DNA of 64,000 nucleotides from Methylobacterium sp. E-066. GTDB taxonomy: Bacteria; Pseudomonadota; Alphaproteobacteria; Rhizobiales; Beijerinckiaceae. Each line of letters begins with the position of its first letter. Within the stretch, counting starts at the first letter, position 1. The DNA lies in NCBI RefSeq assembly GCF_022829635.1, contig NZ_JAKSYO010000055.1:1-64000 (forward strand), in the 5' to 3' direction. Shown here piece by piece: positions 52,630 to 64,000 of the stretch. A program made the translations under genes and the position numbers. The notes beneath the pieces were generated by a model that searched no databases, was not told where the DNA came from, and saw only the letters and a program-made list of their open reading frames with translations.

Positions 52630-53855
52630 CCGAGATTTCCGCGGCCAAGACGATGCCCTCCGGCCCTGATTCGATCCCGGAGGCCAAGCCCGCCGCCGAT
52701 GCGCGTGCGAAGCGCGGCTTCCTCGGGACCTCGCAGGTCCGGGATTACGGGCTGCTGATCGCCCTGCTGCTGATCACGCTGTTCTTCGAGTACACGACGA
52801 ACGGCGTGCTGTTCCAGCCGCTCAACCTCACCAACCTGATCCTACAGAACAGCTACGTCGTGGTGATGGCGCTGGGCATGCTGCTAGTCATCGTGGCCGG
52901 CCATATCGACCTGTCGATTGGCTCGATCGTCGGCTTCGTCGGCGCGCTGGCGGCCCTGCTGATGGTCCGCTTCGGCCTCGATCCCCTCTCCGCGACGATC
53001 ATCTGCCTCGCGGTCGGCGCGGCGATCGGCGGTCTGCAGGGGTCGTTCGTCGCCTATCTCGGGATCCCGAGCTTCATCGTCACCCTGGCCGGCATGCTGG
53101 TGTTCCGCGGCCTGACCCTCGCCCTGCTCCAGGGTGCCTCGATCGGGCCGTTCCCGGAGGTGTTCCAGCTTCTCGCCAAGGGCTTTCTGGTCAATTTCGC
53201 CGGCCCCTGGACCTCGGTGCTGATCGGGGCGGTGCTCGCGCTCATCCTGTTCGGCATGAACTGGCAGCGCCGCGCCGTGCAGGTCCGCCATGGCAGCCAG
53301 CCCGACAGCCTGGCCGCGTTCGTGGCCCGCAACGGCATCACGACCATCGTGATCCTCGCCTTCGCGTATCAGATGAGCGCGTATCGCGGCCTGCCGAACG
53401 TGCTGATCGTGATGTTCGTGCTGGTGATGCTCTACCGCTTCATCACCACGCGGACGACGATCGGGCGGCGGATCTATGCGCTCGGTGGCAACATCAAGGC
53501 CGCGCGCCTGTCGGGCATCAAGACCGAGCGGCTGACTTTCCTGACCTTCGCCAATATGGGCGCCCTGGCGGGACTCGCCGGCATGATCTTCGCCGCGCGG
53601 CTCAACACGGCGACCCCGAAGGCCGGCGTCGGCTTCGAGCTCGACGTGATCGCGGCCTGCTTCATCGGCGGCGCGTCGGCGGCCGGCGGCATCGGCAAGG
53701 TCTCGGGCGTCGTCATCGGGGCGTTCATCATCGGCGTGATGAACAACGGCATGTCGATCCTCGGCATCGGCATCGACTACCAGCAGGTGATCAAGGGCAT
53801 CGTGCTGCTCGCCGCAGTCTGCCTCGACGTCTACAACAAGAAGAACCGCGCCTAA
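52626..53855 (+). CDS. gguB: Sugar ABC transporter permease
   Basis: A 409-residue permease from ATG 52626, overlapping the ATPase gene by four bases. It has about ten helices and the CUT2 permease segments [36 protein letters not shown] and [15 protein letters not shown], then [16 protein letters not shown]. The 40-residue hydrophilic N-terminus is typical of GguB/XylH. It completes the ChvE-GguA-GguB importer; no GguC gene follows. Confidence 0.92.
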   Translation: MTEISAAKTMPSGPDSIPEAKPAADARAKRGFLGTSQVRDYGLLIALLLITLFFEYTTNGVLFQPLNLTNLILQNSYVVVMALGMLLVIVAGHIDLSIGSIVGFVGALAALLMVRFGLDPLSATIICLAVGAAIGGLQGSFVAYLGIPSFIVTLAGMLVFRGLTLALLQGASIGPFPEVFQLLAKGFLVNFAGPWTSVLIGAVLALILFGMNWQRRAVQVRHGSQPDSLAAFVARNGITTIVILAFAYQMSAYRGLPNVLIVMFVLVMLYRFITTRTTIGRRIYALGGNIKAARLSGIKTERLTFLTFANMGALAGLAGMIFAARLNTATPKAGVGFELDVIAACFIGGASAAGGIGKVSGVVIGAFIIGVMNNGMSILGIGIDYQQVIKGIVLLAAVCLDVYNKKNRA

Positions 53856-53882
53856 CCGGGAGCGGCGGCCGGCCCAGCAAAT

Positions 53883-54242
53883 CTACGAGGTCTGTTGGGG
53901 CTGCCGGTCGCCGTTGCGTTCCTGTTGGCTCCGTACCCCAGGTAGGTCGGGGGCCGGCTGCATGATCTTGGTCATCAGCAGCCGATGGGGCGCCGGGCCG
54001 GCCAGGAGCTGAATCGCCTGCGGCTCGGGCGGCGGCGGCGGAGTCGGCGCGGGAGCCTGACGCTTCGGCTTCTTGGGCGCTGGCATCGCCGAGAAGCCGA
54101 CGCACAGCACCAGGCACGACAGCCCGGTCACGACGCCCTCCACGGTCGGGTCCGGATGGGTCATCAGGTAACCGAGCCCGCCGAGCCCCGAGCCGGCGGC
54201 CAGGATGCGGGATAGGGACGGATACGAGGGCATGCCCGACAC
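53883..54242 (-). CDS. Small membrane protein with Pro-rich tail
   Basis: A 119-residue protein; the start may be the second Met three codons in. Two weak hydrophobic segments (ILAAGSGLGGLGYLM and VVTGLSCLVLCVGFSAM) precede a basic, Pro-rich stretch (PAPKKPKRQAPAPTPPPPP) and a Gln-rich C-terminus. No family is recognised. The tail could span part of the periplasm or bind partners. It is convergent with gguB, with 27 bases between stops. Confidence 0.5.
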   Translation of the reverse strand: MSGMPSYPSLSRILAAGSGLGGLGYLMTHPDPTVEGVVTGLSCLVLCVGFSAMPAPKKPKRQAPAPTPPPPPEPQAIQLLAGPAPHRLLMTKIMQPAPDLPGVRSQQERNGDRQPQQTS

Positions 54243-54259
54243 TCGGGCCTGCGTTCTTG

Positions 54260-54280
54260 CGGGTCGGTCAAACCGACCCG
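54260..54280. terminator. Small hairpin downstream of ispA
   Basis: CGGGTCGGT / ACCGACCCG with a 3-base loop is a perfect 9-bp stem between ispA and the next minus-strand gene. A real T-run is lacking on either strand. It may be a weak terminator or an operator for the gene starting at 54242. Confidence 0.4.
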
Positions 54281-54337
54281 TTCAATTGTCGCGATCCGGG
54301 CCAGCTCTGTCCTGGGCGCATAGGGGCGCCGGACGGC

Positions 54338-55309
54338 TCAGGTCTTGCGCGCCACCGTGAAGCGGGCGGCGTCCCGCAGGGTCCGCGCCTTCTCGCCCCA
54401 GAGCGCCACCGCGTCCTCGCAGACGCCGACCAGGCGGTCGCACTCGGCCCGGGCGCCGTCGAGGCCGAGGCGGTCGACCAGCGTGGCCTTGCCGGCGTCC
54501 TTGTCCTTGCCGGTGGCCTTGCCCATCGCCTCCGGGGAGGCCTCCCGGTCGAGGATGTCGTCGGCGATCTGGAAGGCCTGGCCGAGCGCCAGCCCGTAGC
54601 GCAGCAGCGCCGCGCGCTGCTCTTCATCCGCGCCGCCGACGATCGCGCCCGCTTCGACCGAGAAGGCCAGGATCGCCCCGGTCTTCATCGCCTGCATCCG
54701 CAGGGTGTCGTCCACGTCCATGGTGGCGGCACCAAACCGCCCCTCGGCGGTGAGGTCGAGGAGCTGGCCGCCGACCATCCCGCCGAGCCCGGAGGCGCGG
54801 GCGAGCCCGAGCACCAGGTCGGCGCGGATCCGCGCGTCGGGCTGCCAGGTCGGGTAGGCGACGATCTCGAAGGCCAGCGTCTGCAGGGCGTCGCCCACCA
54901 GGATCGCCGTTGCCTCGTCGTAGGCCTTGTGCACCGTCGGCTTGCCGCGGCGCATATCGTCGTCGTCCATGGCCGGCAGGTCGTCGTGGACGAGGCTGTA
55001 GCAATGCACGAGCTCGACCCCGGCGCCGGCCGCGAGCGCCGCGGCCTCAGAACCGCCGAGCATCCGGGCGGTCTCGATGGCGAGGAACGGGCGCAGGCGC
55101 TTGCCGCCGCCGAGCACGGCGTGCCGCATCGCCTCCATCAGGCGCGGCGGCCGGGCAATCTCGCCGGGGCCGACCTCGGGTCCGAGGCGGTCGACCAAAA
55201 AGGTCTCGACCGCCTCGGCGACCTGCGCGAGCCTGTGGGAAAACTCGTAGGCGGGGGTGCCAGCCTTGACCGAACCGGTCTGAGCCTGCGTTGAGGAAGT
55301 CGAGGTCAT
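54338..55309 (-). CDS. ispA: Polyprenyl synthetase, farnesyl diphosphate synthase type
   Basis: A 323-residue enzyme from the ATG at 55309. The first Asp-rich motif is DDLPAMD (109-115) and the second is DDILD, with GGKRLRP (68-74) for the diphosphate. The two-residue spacing in the first motif is typical of bacterial FPP synthases. It condenses IPP with allylic diphosphates to give farnesyl diphosphate. It starts 19 bases from the divergent mtgA frame, so the mtgA start is probably further in. No dxs gene follows. Confidence 0.9.
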   Translation of the reverse strand: MTSTSSTQAQTGSVKAGTPAYEFSHRLAQVAEAVETFLVDRLGPEVGPGEIARPPRLMEAMRHAVLGGGKRLRPFLAIETARMLGGSEAAALAAGAGVELVHCYSLVHDDLPAMDDDDMRRGKPTVHKAYDEATAILVGDALQTLAFEIVAYPTWQPDARIRADLVLGLARASGLGGMVGGQLLDLTAEGRFGAATMDVDDTLRMQAMKTGAILAFSVEAGAIVGGADEEQRAALLRYGLALGQAFQIADDILDREASPEAMGKATGKDKDAGKATLVDRLGLDGARAECDRLVGVCEDAVALWGEKARTLRDAARFTVARKT

Positions 55310-55327
55310 CGGGCGCTGCGTCCGGTC

Positions 55328-56128
55328 TTGGCCTGGCGAAATCAATCGGGCGTCGCTTTGCGCGGAGATGAAATCACGTTCGACCGAACCGGACCCAGGC
55401 GGAACGCGGCAGCGCGCGGCGTCCCACGAGACTTGCCACGCGCTCGCCCAAGGCGCTCTCGCCGTGTGCGCCGGATCGTGGGAGCGCTTCTGCTGCTCCC
55501 CGCCGCCGGATTCATCTTCACGCTCACGCTGGCGCTCGTCTATAGCGCGGTGACGCCGCCGTCGACCCTGATGCTCGGACGGTGGTTGACGCTTCAGCCC
55601 GTGAGCCGCGATCCGGTGCCGCTCGCCGCGATCGCGCCGGTGCTGCCGCAGGCGGTGATCGCCTCGGAGGACCAGCGCTTCTGCCTGGATTACGGCGTCG
55701 ATTTCGGGGCGATCCGCGAAGTCGTGGAGGACGAGGATTCGCCGAGCCGGGGCGCCTCGACCATCGCCATGCAGACGGTGAAGAACGTCTTCCTGTGGCC
55801 GGGCCGCTCCTACATCCGCAAGGTTCTGGAGATTCCCCTCGCGCTGGCGCTCGACGCCCTCTGGGGCAAGCGGCGGATGATGGAGATCTACCTCAACGTC
55901 GCCGAGTGGGGCGACGGCATCTACGGCGCGCAGGCGGCGAGCCGTCATTGGTTCGGCAAGGATGCGAGCCGGCTGACCCGGAGTGAGGCGGCCCTCCTGG
56001 TCGCCGTGCTGCCGAACCCAATCACCCGCAGCGCCGGCCGCCCCTCCCCCGGGGTCCGCCGCCGCGCCGCGCAGATCCAGGCCATGATGGGCCAGATCGA
56101 GGGGCTCACGGGCTGCCTGCGACGGTAA
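55328..56128 (+). CDS. mtgA: Monofunctional biosynthetic peptidoglycan transglycosylase
   Basis: A GT51 enzyme. The whole frame is 266 residues, but the usual MtgA length is about 230, so TTG 55433 or GTG 55466 are likelier starts. One N-terminal membrane helix (IVGALLLLPAAGFIFTLTLALVY) anchors the domain in the periplasm. The catalytic Glu is in IASEDQRF, and further GT51 motifs are RGASTIAMQTVKN and EIYLNVAEWGDGIYG. It polymerises lipid II into glycan strands without transpeptidase activity. Confidence 0.9.
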   Translation: MAWRNQSGVALRGDEITFDRTGPRRNAAARGVPRDLPRARPRRSRRVRRIVGALLLLPAAGFIFTLTLALVYSAVTPPSTLMLGRWLTLQPVSRDPVPLAAIAPVLPQAVIASEDQRFCLDYGVDFGAIREVVEDEDSPSRGASTIAMQTVKNVFLWPGRSYIRKVLEIPLALALDALWGKRRMMEIYLNVAEWGDGIYGAQAASRHWFGKDASRLTRSEAALLVAVLPNPITRSAGRPSPGVRRRAAQIQAMMGQIEGLTGCLRR

Positions 56129-56133
56129 TTTTT

Positions 56134-56784
56134 TTACGATCCGGCGCTCGATGGCTGTTCGCTGGCGCTTTTGATCGACGCGAGGGTGCGCCGGCGCACG
56201 AGGCCGCTGACCGGGCGGATCAGGAGCCAGTAGGGTGTGAACTTCAGGCGCGCGGCGCGGCTCGCGCAGGACACGCGCGTCTCGGTGACGAGCCGGGTCC
56301 GGCCGTCGGGATCGCGCCGCGCCGTGAAGGCCAGGGCGAGCTTGGCGGCGTGGGCCGCATCGAACGCCAGGAATGCGGCGCCGTCGGCGATCGGCTCCAG
56401 GCCGAAATCCGGGCGCCAGAACCGGCCGACCAAGCCGTAGACGATCTCGCTCTCGCTCCGGCCGAGGAGCGTGAACTCGTGGAATCCGAACGGCGCCCGC
56501 AGAGCCTCCGGCTTGCCGAGGAGGCGCATCGGCAGCTCCCGCAGGCCGATCATGAGCCGAAAGAACCGGTCCGAGTCCGGGCGATAGGCGACGACGCTGT
56601 CGAGGATCGCGGCCGGTTCGGCGGCCACCAGGCAGGCATGCGTCTCGCTGAACTGGTAGGTCGGCAGGTATCGGTCGAGGAGGCGCATGCCGGAGTCAGG
56701 CGGTGTTCGCTGGAAGCGTTCGAGCCGATCGACCCGCGCCGTCATACGGTGGAACCAGCCATGAGCGTCCCCGACTCGCGACAT
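56134..56784 (-). CDS. Conserved hypothetical protein, possible SRPBCC/DUF2867-like fold
   Basis: A 216-residue protein; the Met at 56688 (RLLDRYLPTYQFSETH) may be the true start and gives 184 residues. Alternating beta-like segments (ETHACLVAAEPAAIL, FTLLGRSESEIVYGLVGRFW, LALAFTARRDPDGRTRLVTETR) suggest a lipid- or ligand-binding SRPBCC-like barrel. No catalytic motif is seen. It converges on mtgA with five bases between stops. Family assignment is tentative. Confidence 0.55.
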   Translation of the reverse strand: MSRVGDAHGWFHRMTARVDRLERFQRTPPDSGMRLLDRYLPTYQFSETHACLVAAEPAAILDSVVAYRPDSDRFFRLMIGLRELPMRLLGKPEALRAPFGFHEFTLLGRSESEIVYGLVGRFWRPDFGLEPIADGAAFLAFDAAHAAKLALAFTARRDPDGRTRLVTETRVSCASRAARLKFTPYWLLIRPVSGLVRRRTLASIKSASEQPSSAGS

Positions 56785-56906
56785 CCGAACCCGATACAGG
56801 TTGATCGGACGGCATGCGGACGCAAGCGCTGTCTACGGCGGTAGCAGCCGCCGAATCGGCTCTGTAAGAGGAGCGCCAGATCCGCCACACCTGGGACCCA
56901 CCAACA

Positions 56907-57527
56907 ATGAACGACGCCGTCTACGACCTCACCCTCGAGCGCATCGCCCTGATCCGCCGGATGGTGGTCGCCTGGAACGGCGCCGAGCCCGGCGCGCCGA
57001 TGATTCACCCGGAGGCGCCCTACGGCAGCCACGACCGGGACGGCGACATCGCCAACGTCACGGGGGACGATGACGGCGCCGAGGAAGAGCACCGGGCGCT
57101 GGAGGATGGGCTGGCTGTGTTCTCGCAAAACGCCGTGCTGAAGCCCGGCCGCTACCAGTACCACAATCCGCTGGCGAAGCTCGATTGCGCGGCGATCACC
57201 GACGTGTTCCGGGATGCCGCCACCGGCGAGACGCCGGAACATATCACCTTCGCTGTGACGGACGAGCACCTCGCGCTGATCCCGCGGCTCAACCACGTCT
57301 GGGACGAGGCCCACGGCGTGCCGCGCATCGATCCGGACCGGCCCTATGGCGGGACGGAGCCGTACACCCGCGACATGGGCCGCCATCTCGGCGGTGCTTC
57401 CGATGAGGACAGCCTGGCCCGGCTCCATCGCGAGATGCAGCCGGCCTTCCAGATCTTTCTGCGCTATGCCGATCTCGGGCCCGGCGCGTTCCGCCGGAAT
57501 GCCGCATCGGTCTGGGAGCCCGCCTGA
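56907..57527 (+). CDS. Hypothetical protein with an internal duplication
   Basis: A 206-residue acidic protein. Residues about 11-38 (ALIRRMVVAWN, then PMIHPEAPYG) and about 124-150 (ALIPRLNHVWD, then PRIDPDRPYG) follow the same pattern and are each followed by an Asp-rich segment (GDIANVTGDDDG; GRHLGGASDED). This points to two copies of a domain of about 100 residues. No signal peptide, membrane segment or known motif is seen. It has GGAG-like purines upstream and stands alone. Confidence 0.6.
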   Translation: MNDAVYDLTLERIALIRRMVVAWNGAEPGAPMIHPEAPYGSHDRDGDIANVTGDDDGAEEEHRALEDGLAVFSQNAVLKPGRYQYHNPLAKLDCAAITDVFRDAATGETPEHITFAVTDEHLALIPRLNHVWDEAHGVPRIDPDRPYGGTEPYTRDMGRHLGGASDEDSLARLHREMQPAFQIFLRYADLGPGAFRRNAASVWEPA

Positions 57528-57650
57528 GCGCGCGCCGCCGAGGCGGTCACCAGTCCGGCGTAAGCGAGCGCGTCACATCGAAGACATGGAAGCCTGTCTC
57601 GCGACGTGGTCCCGGTCGGAGACGGTTCTGATCGCCGGAGATCCCAGTCT

Positions 57651-57765
57651 CTTCCCTCATCCTGAGGTGCTGCGCAGCAGCCTCGAAGGAGCCCTCCAGG
57701 GATCCCGTGGCTGGCTGGAGGCCTCCTTCGAGGCCCGCTTGCGCGGGCGCCTCAGGATGAGGGAG
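57651..57765. repeat. CTTCCCTCATCCTGAGG palindromic element
   Basis: Outer arms CTTCCCTCATCCTGAGG and CCTCAGGATGAGGGA flank nested complementary segments (GCAGCCTCGAAGGAG, GGCCTCCTTCGAGG; CCCTCCAGG, TGGCTGGAGG). It lies between the duplicated-domain gene and argG and is related to the elements at 33686 and 42019. Confidence 0.85.
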
Positions 57766-57813
57766 AGTGGGAAGGACCGGTCAAATAGGCTCTGGACGCC
57801 GGCTTCGGGACGC

Positions 57814-59052
<1,239 letters not shown>

Positions 59053-59256
59053 GCTGGTTCCGGAACTGGTGCAGGGTGTCGGCGGCTTATCGCGGGCATC
59101 ATCGGCCTGCAACCGGCGTGCCGCTTCGCGCGTAGCCTGTTGCCGGACGATCGACAGCGTTTCGCCTCATGACGGCCTTGCGGCCGTGTGAGGCACGGCG
59201 CGGCGCGGGCATTGCCTGATCCCCGCAGCACGAAGAGCATCGGAGAAGCGAAGTCC

Positions 59257-59883
59257 ATGGCGCGCCAGCCAACCCTGGAGTTCTGGTACGAATTCGCCTC
59301 CTCGTATTCCTACCTCGCGGCGATGCGGATCGAGGCCGCCGCCGCCGAGGCCGGGGTCGCGGTACGCTGGCGGCCGTTCCTGGTCGGGCCGCTGTTCGCG
59401 TCGCAGGGCTGGACGACCTCGCCGTTCAATCTCTATCCGGCCAAGGGCAAGAACATGTGGCGCGACGTGGAGCGCGAGGCTGCCCGCCTCGGCCTGCCGC
59501 CGCTCACCCGGCCGGCACAGTTTCCCCAGAACAGCCTCAGCGCGGTGCGGGCGGCGGTCTACGGCCACGACCAGGATTGGCTGGTGCCGTTCTCCAAAGC
59601 GGTCTTTTCCGCGAGCTTCGCCGAGGGGCGCTCGATCGCCGAGCCGGCCGCCGTGGTCGAGATCCTCGATTCGCTCGGGCTCGACGGCACCCAGACCATC
59701 CGCGCCGCCGCCGGCGAGGCGAACAAGACCCGGCTGCGGGTCAGCGTCGAGGAGGCGCGCTCCCGCGGCATTTACGGCGCCCCGACGTTCCTGGCCGATG
59801 ACGGCGAGCTGTTCTGGGGCAACGACCGCCTGGAACAGGCCCTGGCCTGGGCGGTGGGCGACCGCCCGGCCGGGATCCGGTAG
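59257..59883 (+). CDS. DsbA-superfamily 2-hydroxychromene-2-carboxylate isomerase-like protein
   Basis: A 208-residue protein from ATG 59257. The start EFWYEFASSYSYLAA carries a Ser in place of the CxxC pair, and GIYGAPTFL supplies the cis-Pro loop. This is the kappa-GST/HCCA-isomerase branch of the DsbA superfamily, which uses glutathione and lacks a thiol-disulfide site. It has no signal peptide, so it is cytosolic. The substrate is unknown; a role in aromatic breakdown is suggested by family only. Confidence 0.8.
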   Translation: MARQPTLEFWYEFASSYSYLAAMRIEAAAAEAGVAVRWRPFLVGPLFASQGWTTSPFNLYPAKGKNMWRDVEREAARLGLPPLTRPAQFPQNSLSAVRAAVYGHDQDWLVPFSKAVFSASFAEGRSIAEPAAVVEILDSLGLDGTQTIRAAAGEANKTRLRVSVEEARSRGIYGAPTFLADDGELFWGNDRLEQALAWAVGDRPAGIR

Positions 59884-59978
59884 GGCGGCGTTCACGGACC
59901 TGCGCCATCACGGCCATGAGATCCCGCGTGCCGGCTCAGCCTCGGCCAAAACGACCCCTTCTGTCCCGGACGGTATTC

Positions 59979-60674
59979 ATGGTGCTGACGCGTCGTCACC
60001 TCATCGCGGCTGCTGCGGCCGGTGCTGCCTTCAGCGCCGGGCTCGGGCGGGCCGCCGCCCAATCCTACGGCCAGCGTGTCCCCGTCACCGGCGATGACGG
60101 ACGCGCCGTCGCGAACTCGATCCTGCCGGGTGAGATCACCGGGCAGATCCCGGGCCTGCGCGGCGTCACCTATGCCGGTCCGCGCGAGGCCCAGACCACC
60201 CTCTACGAGTTCTTCGACTTCAACTGCCCCTACTGCCGCAAGGCTGCCGCCGACGTGGTCGCCCTGCACGATTCCGATCCGGACCTGCGCATCGGCCTCG
60301 TCAACAACCCGATCCTGTCGCCGCAATCCGCCCAGGCCGCCAAGGTGATGCTGGGGGTGCAGCGCAAGCTCGGCTCGGTCGCCGCCTGGAATTTCTACCG
60401 GACGCTGCTGAGCAAGCCCGGCCGCATCGATGGGCCCGGCGCGCTCACGGCCGCGGCCACTCTTGGCATACCGCAGGCGGAGGTCGAGGAGATCGCCGAC
60501 AGCGAGGAGGTCCGGCTGGCGCTCAAGAGCCAGATGCGGATGGCGGCCGATCTCGGCCTCTACGCCACGCCGTCCTACGTTCTCGGCAACAGCGGCATCC
60601 TCGGCCATCCTGGTGCCAACGCCATGGCGAAGATGGTCGCCAGCACCCGGCGCTGCGATCGGCTGGCCTGCTGA
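59979..60674 (+). CDS. Exported DsbA-like thiol oxidoreductase
   Basis: A 231-residue protein from ATG 59979. The N-terminus MVLTRRHLIAAAAAGAAFSA is a signal with a twin Arg followed by His-Leu-Ile, a possible Tat-like or Sec signal. The active site FFDFNCPYC gives Cys83-Pro-Tyr-Cys86, and ATPSYV gives the cis-Pro loop. It would act on disulfides in the periplasm. A second Cys near the C-terminus (RRCDRLAC) is present. The DsbB partner is not in view. It follows the HCCA-isomerase-like gene by 95 bases. Confidence 0.85.
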   Translation: MVLTRRHLIAAAAAGAAFSAGLGRAAAQSYGQRVPVTGDDGRAVANSILPGEITGQIPGLRGVTYAGPREAQTTLYEFFDFNCPYCRKAAADVVALHDSDPDLRIGLVNNPILSPQSAQAAKVMLGVQRKLGSVAAWNFYRTLLSKPGRIDGPGALTAAATLGIPQAEVEEIADSEEVRLALKSQMRMAADLGLYATPSYVLGNSGILGHPGANAMAKMVASTRRCDRLAC

Positions 60675-60891
60675 GGCACGCTGCGTCACACTTCTGCCGC
60701 CGTATCGCGCAGAGCCACCCCGGTCCGTGTTGCGTGCGGCCATGCTGACATGCTAGGCGGTCGCCGCGCCACAAGGGCTGGTCCTCGACCCGTCCCCGTT
60801 GCTGGCGCGATCCCACGTCCCGTACGGTCTCCGCACCGCGTTCCCGGCCGGAGCGCGCGGAGCGGGCGGGCAACAGAGAAGAGAGCGACGG

Positions 60892-61464
60892 GTGGCGCAG
60901 AACGGTTCCGAGGCTGGTCCCCTGGTCGCAGGCGTGGCGGGCCGGTACGCTTCCGCCCTTTTCGAGCTCGCGCGCGACGAGCGCCAGATCGATGCCGTCG
61001 CCGAGGGACTCAATCAATTCGATGGCCTGCTGAAGGAGAGCGCGGACCTGCGCCGTCTCGTCCGCAGCCCGGCCTTCACGCCCAACGAGCAGGAAGCCGC
61101 CATCGGCGCCGTGCTCGACCGCGCCGGGATCGGCGGCCTCGCCGGCAACTTCATCCGCCTCGCGGCCTCGAATCGGCGGCTCTTCGCCCTTCCGGGCATG
61201 ATCACCGCCTTCCGGTCGCTGGTGCAGGATTCCAGGGGGATCGTCCGCGCCGAGGTGCGGGTGGCCGAACGGCCGTCCGACGCCTTGGTCGAGGAGATCA
61301 AGGCGTCGCTCCGCGACGTCGCCAAGGCCGAGATCGATCTCAACCTGGTCATCGACCCGAGCTTGATCGGCGGCCTCGTCGTCCGCATGGGCTCGCGCAT
61401 GATCGACGCGTCCCTGAAGACCAAGCTCAACGGTTTCCGCCTCGCGATGCAGACCGCGCGGTAA
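60892..61464 (+). CDS. atpH: F1 ATP synthase delta subunit
   Basis: A 190-residue protein from GTG 60892 with AGAGAG upstream. The N-terminal six-helix domain starts VAGVAGRYASALFELA. The C-terminal part holds the OSCP/delta signature (DPSLIGGLVVRMGSRMIDAS). Delta links the top of F1 to the b-subunit stator. It leads the F1 operon, while the F0 genes are elsewhere, as is usual in Alphaproteobacteria. The upstream frame to 60799 is Arg-rich and not part of the protein. Confidence 0.92.
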   Translation: MAQNGSEAGPLVAGVAGRYASALFELARDERQIDAVAEGLNQFDGLLKESADLRRLVRSPAFTPNEQEAAIGAVLDRAGIGGLAGNFIRLAASNRRLFALPGMITAFRSLVQDSRGIVRAEVRVAERPSDALVEEIKASLRDVAKAEIDLNLVIDPSLIGGLVVRMGSRMIDASLKTKLNGFRLAMQTAR

Positions 61465-61495
61465 GCGCGCCTCATCCGATCCGAACAAGCACTGA

Positions 61496-63055
<1,560 letters not shown>

Positions 63056-63067
63056 TCGGACAGCCAC

Positions 63068-63190
63068 AACGGTGACCTCTCCGCCTTCGGTGGGGAGGAT
63101 CGGGATGGAGCTGGTGCCGCGGGCACTGTCGGCCGCCATACCCGGCACCGCCCACCTTCGGCTCCTCCCCGCTCGGGGGAGGAGAGGCCC
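63068..63190. repeat. Inverted-repeat element in the atpA-atpG gap
   Basis: GTGACCTCTCCGCC and TTCGGTGGGGAGGA on the left and CCACCTTCGGCTCCTCCCC and GGGGGAGGAGAGG on the right make a large imperfect hairpin in the 160-base space between two co-transcribed genes. It is related in style to the CCTCTCCC palindromes at 23593-23686. It could tune relative expression or stability of the operon mRNA. Confidence 0.6.
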
Positions 63191-63215
63191 TGGAACGGAT
63201 CTGGACGCGGCCCGA

Positions 63216-64000
63216 TGGCAAGTTTGAAGGACCTGCGCAACCGCATCACCTCGGTGAAGGCGACGCAGAAGATCACCAAGGCCATGCAGATGGTCGCCGC
63301 CGCCAAGCTGCGCCGGGCGCAGATGGCCGCCGAGGCGGGCCGTCCCTTCGCCGAGAAGATGGCCCAGGTGCTCGGCAACCTCGCGGGCAATCTCGTCGGC
63401 GGCGTCGGCGCCCCCAAGCTCCTCTCCGGGACCGGCGCCGAGCAGACCCATCTCTTGGTCGTCTGCACCGGTGATCGCGGCCTATGCGGCGCGTTCAACT
63501 CTTCGATCGTCCGCCTGGCGGTCCGGGAATACATCCAGAAGCTCACCGCCGCGGGCAAGACCGTCAAGATCATGACGGTCGGCAAGAAGGGTGCCGACCA
63601 GCTGCGCCGCCTCTACCGTGACCAGATCGTCGAGAGCATGGATATCCGCGGCAACCGCCCGGTGGATTACGAGTTCGCCGCCGAGATCGCCGACAAGATC
63701 CTCACCCGCTTCGAGGCCGGCGAGTTCGACGTCGCGACGCTGTTTTACTCCGAGTTCCGGTCGGTCATCTCGCAGATCCCCACGGCGCAGCGCCTGATCC
63801 CGGCGGAGCTGCCCGAGGCCGACACGTCCGCGAAGAGCGCCAACGGCAACGCCGCCCTGGAATTCGAGCCCTCCGAGGAGGCGATCCTGGAGACGCTGCT
63901 GCCGAAGAACCTCACCGTGCAGGTCTACCGGGCGCTGCTGGAGAACGCCGCGTCCGAGCAGGGTGCGCGCATGAGCGCCATGGACTCGGCCACCCGCAAT
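63216..64000 (+). CDS. atpG: F1 ATP synthase gamma subunit (partial at the right edge)
   Basis: The first 261 residues of the gamma subunit, cut by the end of the window. It starts [20 protein letters not shown] with the N-terminal coiled-coil helix, has [13 protein letters not shown], and reaches the C-terminal signature [16 protein letters not shown]. Gamma forms the rotor shaft. atpD and atpC are expected beyond the window. Confidence 0.95.

Overview
The window is GC-rich DNA, roughly 70% G+C by eye, from an alphaproteobacterium. Gene content and order point to the Rhizobiales, most likely Methylobacterium or a close relative: a chvE-gguA-gguB sugar transporter, F-ATPase genes in the order atpH-atpA-atpG without the F0 genes, a phoH-ybeY-corC-lnt cluster, tsaB-rimI-plsC, divergent katA/oxyR, a BA14K-like secreted protein and several intergenic palindromic repeat families. 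The genus is inferred; no rRNA or tRNA gene was seen.

Region 1 (1-9480) is the right-hand part of a prophage. It holds tail or fibre genes, including a very Ala-rich repetitive protein, followed by a lysis module: an RlpA-like double-psi barrel protein, a GH19 endolysin with a peptidoglycan-binding domain, and an overlapping spanin-like pair. A near-perfect hairpin, a membrane-anchored coiled-coil gene and a UUCG terminator close it. No integrase, capsid or terminase gene is in view.

Region 2 (about 9480-12913) is a lower-GC insert with three tightly coupled genes: a multi-pass GT-C-like membrane protein, a small EamA/SMR-type flippase-like protein, and a HAD phosphatase fused to a UbiA prenyltransferase. 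This looks like a complete lipid-linked sugar pathway (charge the lipid, flip it, transfer the sugar). Its position beside a prophage lysis module suggests a surface-modifying lysogenic-conversion cassette. It is the most interesting item in the window.

Region 3 (13208-31834) returns to host core genes: a coiled-coil gene, an Nfu-type Fe-S scaffold, a chemoreceptor behind an AT-rich upstream region, tsaB-rimI-plsC, a lactate permease, miaB-phoH-ybeY-corC-lnt-MFS, a secreted BA14K-like protein, and katA/oxyR with an OxyR-type box at the oxyR start codon.

Region 4 (31835-48530) carries an exported argininosuccinate-lyase-like protein with a substituted active-site position, an AbrB-family permease with dgkA, ilvA, MgtC and EcsC family genes, an AmpG-like permease, a LOV histidine kinase with a single-domain response regulator, mutS, a His-rich secreted peptide, an epoxide-hydrolase-like enzyme and a cyclic-nucleotide-binding/patatin fusion.

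Region 5 (48531-64000) contains an SDR oxidoreductase, chvE-gguA-gguB, ispA and mtgA (divergent), two uncharacterised genes (one with an internal duplication), argG, two DsbA-superfamily genes and the start of the F1-ATPase operon (atpH, atpA, partial atpG). Several intergenic spaces hold palindromic elements, including two 90-bp copies of one element about 19 kb apart.
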